In this document: one piece after another, positions 57,689 to 64,000 of the stretch
How positions within the stretch are numbered: position 1 is the first letter of the stretch
Layout: each line of letters starts with the position of its first letter
NCBI GenBank assembly: GCA_905234655.1
Contig: CAJOJG010000017.1
Coordinates: 1-64,000 of the forward strand
Source: an uncultured Bacteroidales bacterium
Lineage (GTDB): Bacteria; Bacteroidota; Bacteroidia; Bacteroidales; UBA3824
DNA length: 64,000 bases
Reading direction: 5' to 3'
Program-made: the position numbers and the translations under genes
Notes under the pieces: generated by a model
What the model saw: the letters and a program-made list of their open reading frames with translations, nothing else
Told to the model about the DNA's origin: nothing
The model's database searches: none

Positions 57689-58729
57689 TTGAAAATCATC
57701 GACGACATAAAAGGGCGCACAATCTTAGTCGCGCCATTGGACTGGGGACTTGGCCACGCGGCACGGTCTGTGCCAGTCATCAAAAGGCTCAGCCTCAACA
57801 ACAAAATCATCGTCGCATGCGGCCCCGGCGCAGAAAAATTCCTGCGACAAGAACTCCCGTCGACCATAATCATAACCATCGACGACTGGAATATCCACTA
57901 CCCCAAACACCGCATTAACATCTTCACAATCCTCGGCTGGATTCCCGTAGTACTGCGCAACTCGATTAACGAACACCGCCGCATAAAGGAAGCCATACGC
58001 CGGCACGACATCGACTGCATCATATCCGACAACCGCTACGGCCTGTCATTCAGGCACATGGAATGTTACATCATAACCCACCAAGTCTACCCCAAAATGC
58101 CACGCGGACTCTCATGGCTCGAAGACATCGGCGGATGGATGTTCAAGAAATACCTCACGAAATTCCGCAAAGTGCTAATCCCCGACTTTGAGGACGGCGA
58201 AAGCCTGTCAGGGAAACTGGCAGCCGACCGGGCACTTCCGACCGACCGGTTTGTCAGAATCGGGATTTTGTCACGCTTCCATAAATCCAACTCCACCGCC
58301 ACTGCCCCACTCCACGATGTCATGGTCTTGATGTCCGGGCAGGAAAACCAACGCACAGTACTCGAAAACATCCTCATAGCCGCACTCGCCGACTGCGGAA
58401 AAAAGACACTGTTCGTCCGTGGCGTATCCCCCGACCGCCCCACCCTGCCAGACACCTCAAACATCACATTCCACAACATTCTGAGCGGCAACGACTTGCT
58501 AAATGCACTGAACTCATCGTCCACGGTAATATGCCGCGCCGGATACAGCACGCTGTGCGACATCGTGGCACTCGACAAAAAAGCCATCATCATCCCGACG
58601 CCCGGGCAGACCGAACAGGAATACCTCGCAGAAAGGCTTGACGGAAAGTTTGGATTCAGGAGCATATCGCAAAACGCCACACACTTCGCCACCAAAATTC
58701 GCGAATTATTAGACCAAGAACCAAAATAA
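57689..58729 (+). CDS. Glycosyltransferase (MurG/GT28-like), TTG start
   Basis: ILVAPLDWGLGHAARSVPVIKRL...VICRAGYSTLCDIVALDKKAIIIPTPGQTEQEYLAERL. Confidence 0.85.
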   Translation: MKIIDDIKGRTILVAPLDWGLGHAARSVPVIKRLSLNNKIIVACGPGAEKFLRQELPSTIIITIDDWNIHYPKHRINIFTILGWIPVVLRNSINEHRRIKEAIRRHDIDCIISDNRYGLSFRHMECYIITHQVYPKMPRGLSWLEDIGGWMFKKYLTKFRKVLIPDFEDGESLSGKLAADRALPTDRFVRIGILSRFHKSNSTATAPLHDVMVLMSGQENQRTVLENILIAALADCGKKTLFVRGVSPDRPTLPDTSNITFHNILSGNDLLNALNSSSTVICRAGYSTLCDIVALDKKAIIIPTPGQTEQEYLAERLDGKFGFRSISQNATHFATKIRELLDQEPK

Positions 58730-58730
58730 A

Positions 58731-58762
58731 TTTGCATCGGTGGAGATAATTGAATACCTTTG
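58731..58762 (+). promoter_or_regulatory. Bacteroidetes-type promoter upstream of purN
   Basis: TTTG - 20 nt - TACCTTTG. Confidence 0.55.
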
Positions 58763-58784
58763 CGGTCAAAAGGATATAAACACG

Positions 58785-59366
58785 ATGATAAACATAGCAA
58801 TCTTCGTCTCCGGCGGCGGCACAAACTGCGAAAGCATCATCCGCCATTTCAAAGGGAGCGACAAATACAACACAGCACTCGTAGTAAGTAACAAACCCGA
58901 CGCATACGCCCTTGTACGCGCCAAAAACCACAATGTACCTTCCGTCGTAACTCCAAAATCCATCCTCAACAATCCGAAGGAGTTCATGCCACTGATGACA
59001 AAATACGGCATCCAGTTCATCGTATTGGCGGGCTTTCTGCCGATTGTGCCGGACTACCTCATCGACGCATACCCAAACCGCATCATCAACATCCACCCCG
59101 CCCTGCTCCCCAAATACGGCGGTAAAGGAATGTGGGGACACCATGTCCACGAGGCCGTCAAAGCCGCCGGAGAGACCGAGACCGGCATGACCGTCCACTA
59201 CGTGTCGCCGGTATGCGACGGCGGCGAAATCATATTCCGCCACACATGCGCCATATCGCCCGACGACACCGCCGACGACATCGCCGAAAAGGAACACGCC
59301 CTCGAAATGGAACATTACGCCAAAGACGTAGAAACCATACTGGAAAAGACATTCCACGGACTATAA
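58785..59366 (+). CDS. purN: Phosphoribosylglycinamide formyltransferase
   Basis: IAIFVSGGGTNCESIIRHF, LAGFLPIVPDYLIDAYPNRIINIHPALLPKYGGKGMWGHHVHEAV, TVHYVSPVCDGGEII. Confidence 0.93.
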   Translation: MINIAIFVSGGGTNCESIIRHFKGSDKYNTALVVSNKPDAYALVRAKNHNVPSVVTPKSILNNPKEFMPLMTKYGIQFIVLAGFLPIVPDYLIDAYPNRIINIHPALLPKYGGKGMWGHHVHEAVKAAGETETGMTVHYVSPVCDGGEIIFRHTCAISPDDTADDIAEKEHALEMEHYAKDVETILEKTFHGL

Positions 59367-59384
59367 AAATTTTTGAACATATAC

Positions 59385-60000
59385 ATGCAAAGTAAACCTA
59401 TGCCGAAACCTTTACTTATTGCCATGTGGCTAATATGCAACATTCACATTTGCAAAGCGCAACATGAATTTGACAACCTGGCATTAAGTAAAGTTTTCAC
59501 ACTCAGGAAAATACCTTTACATCTCAAAGGGCACTGAACACGATTTTTTTATATCCCGCTTTAAAGTCGCTGACCTTAATAAAGGCAACGTCGAATCGGA
59601 AGACACAATTTACGCAGAAAGGCTCGAATTATACATTTTACGACCGAACACATCTGTCCAAGATAGAACAGCCCGACTCAGACCACCCTGTCTTTATACC
59701 AAAAGTCATCGAACTGCCACATAGCGTCGGATTTCAAATATTTCCACATTTCATACAGATTAAAACCGTAAGTTTTGATAGTTTTATATTTTATAGAATA
59801 AAAAACCGTAAGTTTTGATGGTTTTATATTTTATGGAATATAAAATTACAAGTTTAACACTTTTTGTGTTTTATAAAAGATAATAAAGCGCGAATTTGGC
59901 AACCTCGTGAATATCAACGACAATTACCCAAAATATGTAATTTCCACCACGCCGCTCGTTACATCAAGCGACTACAATGGAATCAAACACCTCGGGCTTA
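59385..60000 (+). pseudogene. Decayed secreted-protein remnant(s)
   Basis: MQSKPMPKPLLIAMWLICNIHICKAQHEFDNLALSKVF... soon stops; frame-broken fragments follow (e.g. INDNYPKYVISTTPLVTSSDYNGIKHLGL) without a long ORF. Confidence 0.5.
59762..59878. repeat. About 40-bp imperfect tandem repeat (2 full copies + partial)
   Basis: aaaaccgtaagttttgatRgttttatattttatRgaata x2, then 'taaaattacaagttt...'. Confidence 0.75.
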
Positions 60001-60566
60001 GGAAATTTTTGACGGACGGTTTGTCGTAACAATCCCCCGCACACCACGCAGTCCATCCTAACGTCGTGCGGCTCGCTCGGTATCTCGTCAAAAAACTGGA
60101 ACGGAAAGCACACGCCGATTTTGTAAGCGTTCCTCAGCCTCGGCAACAGCCTGTCGTAATAGCCTTTGCCGCGTCCGAGCCTGTGTCCGGCTTTATCAAA
60201 CGCCATGCCAGGCACAACCACAAAATCAACAGCGTCATAATCTGTGAACATCTCGCCCACCGGCTCCAAAATCCCAAACGCACCCTTCTCGAGGCTGTCA
60301 AAGCCGTCAAAAATTCGCAGTTCCAAATCATCGCCGACGACCTTCGGCAGCAGCACCTTGTGGTCGTCCCAATTAACAAACAGCGACTCGTCCAGCCACA
60401 CCTCGTCTGCCAGCGGACAATATAGGAGAACGACCTTTGCCGAAAAAAACTTCATCCCAAGCAGTTGTGCCACAACACGATCCGACATTTCCGCCAGTTC
60501 TCCATCAGAATATTTGCACTTCTCCATGCGGATATATTTCCGCAGTTCGTTTTTAGTCATAATCAA
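59964..60566 (-). CDS. 5-formyltetrahydrofolate cyclo-ligase family protein
   Basis: LRKYIRMEKCKYSDGELAEMSDRVVAQL, FVVVPGMAFDKAGHRLGRGKGYYDRLLPRL. Confidence 0.92.
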   Translation of the reverse strand: MIMTKNELRKYIRMEKCKYSDGELAEMSDRVVAQLLGMKFFSAKVVLLYCPLADEVWLDESLFVNWDDHKVLLPKVVGDDLELRIFDGFDSLEKGAFGILEPVGEMFTDYDAVDFVVVPGMAFDKAGHRLGRGKGYYDRLLPRLRNAYKIGVCFPFQFFDEIPSEPHDVRMDCVVCGGLLRQTVRQKFPKPEVFDSIVVA

Positions 60567-60763
60567 ATAAACCAGTTTTCGATTTTCAAGCCCGTTATTT
60601 CCGCTATATTACTGAAATCCTTGACATTGCGCGTAACATTTCATAAAGAGTTATATTTCCTCCTAAAATTTTTCCACAAATTTACAAATTCTATCTCATA
60701 ATCCAAAAAAAATCATTAAATTTGCCGCATTGTAAAAAATAATACCAAAAACGCAAAAGCAAA

Positions 60764-62095
60764 ATGTTTGAAAGTCTATCCGAAAAACTTGAACAATCGT
60801 TCAAGATGATTAAAGGCGAGGGCAAACTCACCGAAATCAACGTCGTCGAGGCGTTGAAGGAAGTGCGCAGGGCTTTGCTCGACGCCGACGTCAACTACAA
60901 TATAGTCAAGGAGTTCACAAACAAGGTCAAGGAAAAAGCCTTAGGAACCCAGGTGCAGGGCGAATTGAAGCCTAACCAGCTGATGATAAAACTCGTCCAC
61001 GACGAGCTCATCACGCTAATGGGAACATCCGAGACCGAAGTCAACCTCAAAGCCAACCCCGCCATAATCCTCATCGCAGGCCTCCAGGGTTCCGGCAAGA
61101 CCACATTCTCCGGCAAGTTCGCCAACTTCATCAAGAAAAACAAAGGCAAGAAGCCATTGCTCGTGGCGGGCGACGTATACCGTCCGGCGGCAATCGAACA
61201 GCTGAAAGTACTCGCCGACCAAATCCAAGTGCCGGTATACACCGAGGACGGCAACAAGAACCCCGTCAAAATCGCAAAAGCCGCCATCGACCAAGCGAAG
61301 AAAAACGGCAACGACGTTGTAATCATCGACACCGCCGGGCGCCTCGCCGTTGACGAGGAGATGATGAACGAAATCTCAAACATCAAGAAAGAGACCAACC
61401 CGACGGAAATCCTATTTGTCGTCGACTCGATGACCGGACAGGACGCTGTCAACACCGCAAAAGCCTTCAACGAAAGGCTCAACTTCGACGGCGTGGTGCT
61501 CACAAAACTCGACGGCGACACACGCGGCGGCGCGGCCCTCAGCATCCGCTATACCGTCAACAAGCCCATCAAATTCGTCTCCACAGGTGAAAAAATAGAA
61601 GCCCTCGACATCTTCTATCCATCGCGCATGGCAGACCGAATCCTCGGCATGGGCGACATCGTGTCACTCGCAGAACGTCTCCAACAGCAATACGACGAAG
61701 AAGCGGCGAAGAAACTTCAGAAGAAAATCCTCAAAGACCAGTTCAACTTCAACGACTTCCTCGCCCAAATCCAGCAAATCAAGAAGATGGGCAACCTCAA
61801 GGAACTCGCATCGATGATTCCTGGTGTCGGCAAGGCAATCAAAAACCTCGACATCTCCGACGACGCATTCAAGGAAATAGAGGCCATCATCATGTCCATG
61901 ACGCCATACGAGCGCGAAAACCCACAGATAATCAATGGCAGCCGCCGACGCAGGATAGCCGACGGCTCGGGGTCAAACGTCGCCATCGTCAACCGCCTCC
62001 TCAAACAATTCGAGGAAACCCGCAAACTCATGAAAATGATGTCCGGCGGCGGCGCGCGCCGCATCGCCGGCATGATGCAAAAAATGAAACGATAA
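60764..62095 (+). CDS. ffh: Signal recognition particle protein Ffh
   Basis: MFESLSEKLEQSFKMIKGEGKLTEINVVEALKEVRRALLDADVNY, GLQGSGKTTFSGKFA, TRGGAALSI, C-terminal M-domain MTPYERENPQIINGSRRRRIADGSG. Confidence 0.97.
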   Translation: MFESLSEKLEQSFKMIKGEGKLTEINVVEALKEVRRALLDADVNYNIVKEFTNKVKEKALGTQVQGELKPNQLMIKLVHDELITLMGTSETEVNLKANPAIILIAGLQGSGKTTFSGKFANFIKKNKGKKPLLVAGDVYRPAAIEQLKVLADQIQVPVYTEDGNKNPVKIAKAAIDQAKKNGNDVVIIDTAGRLAVDEEMMNEISNIKKETNPTEILFVVDSMTGQDAVNTAKAFNERLNFDGVVLTKLDGDTRGGAALSIRYTVNKPIKFVSTGEKIEALDIFYPSRMADRILGMGDIVSLAERLQQQYDEEAAKKLQKKILKDQFNFNDFLAQIQQIKKMGNLKELASMIPGVGKAIKNLDISDDAFKEIEAIIMSMTPYERENPQIINGSRRRRIADGSGSNVAIVNRLLKQFEETRKLMKMMSGGGARRIAGMMQKMKR

Positions 62096-62102
62096 TTTTT
62101 CT

Positions 62103-62232
62103 TTTTTAAACGAGAATAAAAACGAATTTAAATGAATTAAAACGAATTTAATTTACGGAAAAATTCGTTTTAATTCGTTCTAATTCGTTTAATTTGTGTG
62201 AAAAATTACGGAATAATTCGTTTTAATTTGTA
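62103..62232. repeat. Intergenic word-repeat palindrome (AACGAATT / AATTCGTT words)
   Basis: aaaaacgaatttaaatgaattaaaacgaatttaatttacggaaaaattcgttttaattcgttctaattcgtttaatttg...ttacggaataattcgttttaattt. Confidence 0.7.
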
Positions 62233-62256
62233 TTTAAAAATTATTAATGCAAATAA

Positions 62257-63123
62257 ATGGAACTGATAGACGGAAAGAAGACCTCGGCGGAGATTAAGCA
62301 AGAAATCGCCGCTGAAGTTAAAAACATAATCGCCAACGGCGGACGCGCGCCGCACCTCGCAGCAGTACTCGTGGGACACGACGGCGGCAGCGAGACATAC
62401 GTGGCGCACAAAATAAAATCGTGCGAAGAAGTGGGATTCAAGTCAACACTCATACGCTACGAGGCGGACGTGACCGAAGACGAACTCCTCAAGGCTGTTG
62501 ACCGCCTCAACAACGACAACGACGTCGACGGCTTTATCGTCCAACTCCCACTGCCAAAGCACATCGACGAGCAGAAAGTAATCGAAGCCATAGACCCAAA
62601 GAAGGACGTCGACGGCTTCCATCCCACAAACCTCGGACGACTTGTAGCCGGACTCGACACCTTTGTATCGGCGACGCCCTCCGGCATCGTCGATTTGCTC
62701 AAACGCTACAACATCCCCACCGCAGGCAAACACTGCGTAATCATCGGCCGCAGCAACATTGTCGGCCGTCCGCTCAGCATCCTGATGAGCCAAAAGGGCA
62801 TCGACGCGACCGTCACCGTATGCCACTCGCGCACCGAAAACCTCAAGGAAATAGCGCGCACCGCAGACATCCTCGTCGCTGCCATCGGCAAACCCGGCTT
62901 CGTGACCGCCGACATGGTAAAGCCCGGCGCGGCAGTCATCGACGTCGGCACAACCCGCGTCAAGAGCGACCAGACCAAGTCGGGCTGGAAACTCAAAGGC
63001 GACGTTGACTTCGACACCGTGTCGCCCCTGTGCTCCTACATAACCCCCGTCCCCGGCGGCGTAGGCCCGATGACGATATGCTCGTTGCTTAAAAATACTC
63101 TGAAAGCAGGGAAACAAAGATAA
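62257..63123 (+). CDS. folD: Bifunctional methylenetetrahydrofolate dehydrogenase / methenyltetrahydrofolate cyclohydrolase
   Basis: [89 protein letters not shown]. Confidence 0.96.
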   Translation: MELIDGKKTSAEIKQEIAAEVKNIIANGGRAPHLAAVLVGHDGGSETYVAHKIKSCEEVGFKSTLIRYEADVTEDELLKAVDRLNNDNDVDGFIVQLPLPKHIDEQKVIEAIDPKKDVDGFHPTNLGRLVAGLDTFVSATPSGIVDLLKRYNIPTAGKHCVIIGRSNIVGRPLSILMSQKGIDATVTVCHSRTENLKEIARTADILVAAIGKPGFVTADMVKPGAAVIDVGTTRVKSDQTKSGWKLKGDVDFDTVSPLCSYITPVPGGVGPMTICSLLKNTLKAGKQR

Positions 63124-63132
63124 AAAAATGAG

Positions 63133-63178
63133 GTTGTCCAAAAAGGGATTGTGAAAACGTCTTTTTGGACAATCCAAT
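63133..63178 (+). terminator. Terminator-like hairpin
   Basis: GTTGTCCAAAAAGggattgtgaaaacgtCTTTTTGGACAAT. Confidence 0.7.
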
Positions 63179-63194
63179 TTTTCATTTTCGCGAA

Positions 63195-63698
63195 CTAATA
63201 CTTTCCGTGGGTATTAGTCTTTTCGTGGATTATCTCCTCACGGTTATAGATGATAGTCTTTTCACGCTGGTTAATGAGCGCATCTACAGAGCCTTGCATA
63301 TTGTCGAGCTGGGACTTTGTGCGGCGGATACCCTTTTCCATCGCGTCGCGGATTTCTTCGAGGCTTACCTTTTCTTCTTCAAGTTCATGGAACATGCGCT
63401 CGAGCTCAATAGTGTTGTTTATGGTCTCGGCGAGCTTAAGGCTCATTTCCTGAAGTTTCTTTTCAAGGTTTGAGTTTGCGATGGTCTGTAGATAATAATT
63501 CTGCTTGGATTCCTCAAGCTCCTTGAGGTGACGGCCCACTACAGCATCGTGCCTGTACCTGTCATACACTAACCATCCCATCGCCAATAGCAGCAATAGT
63601 ATCAATGCAACAACGGCGATAAAAATCCACGCTTTTGTATTTGGCGTCATCTCGCCATAGCGTCGGTCAATCTTCTTGGATAATGTATACAGGCTCAT
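63195..63698 (-). CDS. Membrane-anchored coiled-coil protein, unknown function
   Basis: One TM (AWIFIAVVALILLLLLAMGWLVY) followed by a ~110 aa coiled coil. Confidence 0.75.
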   Translation of the reverse strand: MSLYTLSKKIDRRYGEMTPNTKAWIFIAVVALILLLLLAMGWLVYDRYRHDAVVGRHLKELEESKQNYYLQTIANSNLEKKLQEMSLKLAETINNTIELERMFHELEEEKVSLEEIRDAMEKGIRRTKSQLDNMQGSVDALINQREKTIIYNREEIIHEKTNTHGKY

Positions 63699-63748
63699 AT
63701 CAATAAATCAATAAATCAATAAATAAATCAACAAATCAACAAATCAAA

Positions 63749-63786
63749 AGCAAGCCCCGCAATTTCTTGATTGCAAGGCTTGCTAA
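63749..63786. terminator. Terminator-like hairpin
   Basis: AGCAAGCCccgcaatttcttgattgcaaGGCTTGCT. Confidence 0.65.
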
Positions 63787-63809
63787 AATTATGAAATTTC
63801 AGGATTATG

Positions 63810-64000
63810 CTACTCCAAAGGCGCCTGGTCGGCCTGCTGCATCGGGCGGTCGGCGGATGCGGTCTGCTGTGAAGCCGCCATTTCCCTCTTCAGCTGGTCG
63901 AGGTCGGAGGCTATCGCGTCGCCGACAGTCTTTGCGTCTTCGACGTTGCCGCTGGCGATGGCTTTCGTCTCCTGCATTTTTGCTTTGAGGGCGAGGAGTT
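63810..64000 (-). CDS. C-terminal part of a CDS running off the window end
   Basis: Reverse complement reads ...LLALKAKMQETKAIASGNVEDAKTVGDAIASDLDQLKREMAASQQTASADRPMQQADQAPLE*. Confidence 0.55.
   Translation of the reverse strand, partial: LLALKAKMQETKAIASGNVEDAKTVGDAIASDLDQLKREMAASQQTASADRPMQQADQAPLE

Noticed and set aside
59762-59878. Tandem ~40-bp repeat as a CRISPR array
   Set aside because: Repeats are directly adjacent with no unique spacers, and no cas genes are in the window.
10396-62095. SRP RNA and ffh in one window as a functional linkage
   Set aside because: They are about 50 kb apart with unrelated genes between; simple coincidence.

Overview
The window looks like a chromosomal segment from an uncultured Bacteroidales-type bacterium. 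Evidence: Bacteroidetes-style promoters (TTTG-N19/20-TAnnTTTG), type IX secretion (T9SS) proteins (GldK/PorK, two PorP/SprF, one PorE-like OmpA protein), DUF4105/DUF4199/DUF5618 proteins and an InlB/GLUG surface-protein remnant. Most of it is housekeeping: gpsA, plsC-like, GH2 beta-galactosidase, GT2, SRP RNA, LysE, rfaE1-like, an HTH-less NtrC-type regulator, nadD, LolD/MacB-type ABC transporter, dnaJ-like, holA, amn, SpoIIE phosphatase, M18 peptidase, amidase, purN, MTHFS, ffh and folD. No tRNA, rRNA, CRISPR array or intact transposase was recognised. The region that best fits an undescribed system is about 40.86-46.99 kb. It is an array of paralogous two-gene cassettes: a FISUMP-like lipoprotein with an almost invariant signal peptide, whose stop overlaps the start of a secreted propeller-like protein. 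The cassettes are separated by a recurrent spacer with a long hairpin, the propeller genes share an unusual 3' end (LPKIIRE), a LuxR-type regulator sits inside the array, and truncated copies lie at both edges. Other points of interest: a duplicated and decayed ATPase/beta-barrel locus (32.3-36.1 kb), two genes with large internal deletions (gmd, and an AAA-ATPase/PD-(D/E)XK gene), a family of intergenic long inverted repeats built from short repeated words, gldK without gldLMN, and several signalling proteins with no recognisable output domain. All family calls are by eye from the translations; no database search was run.
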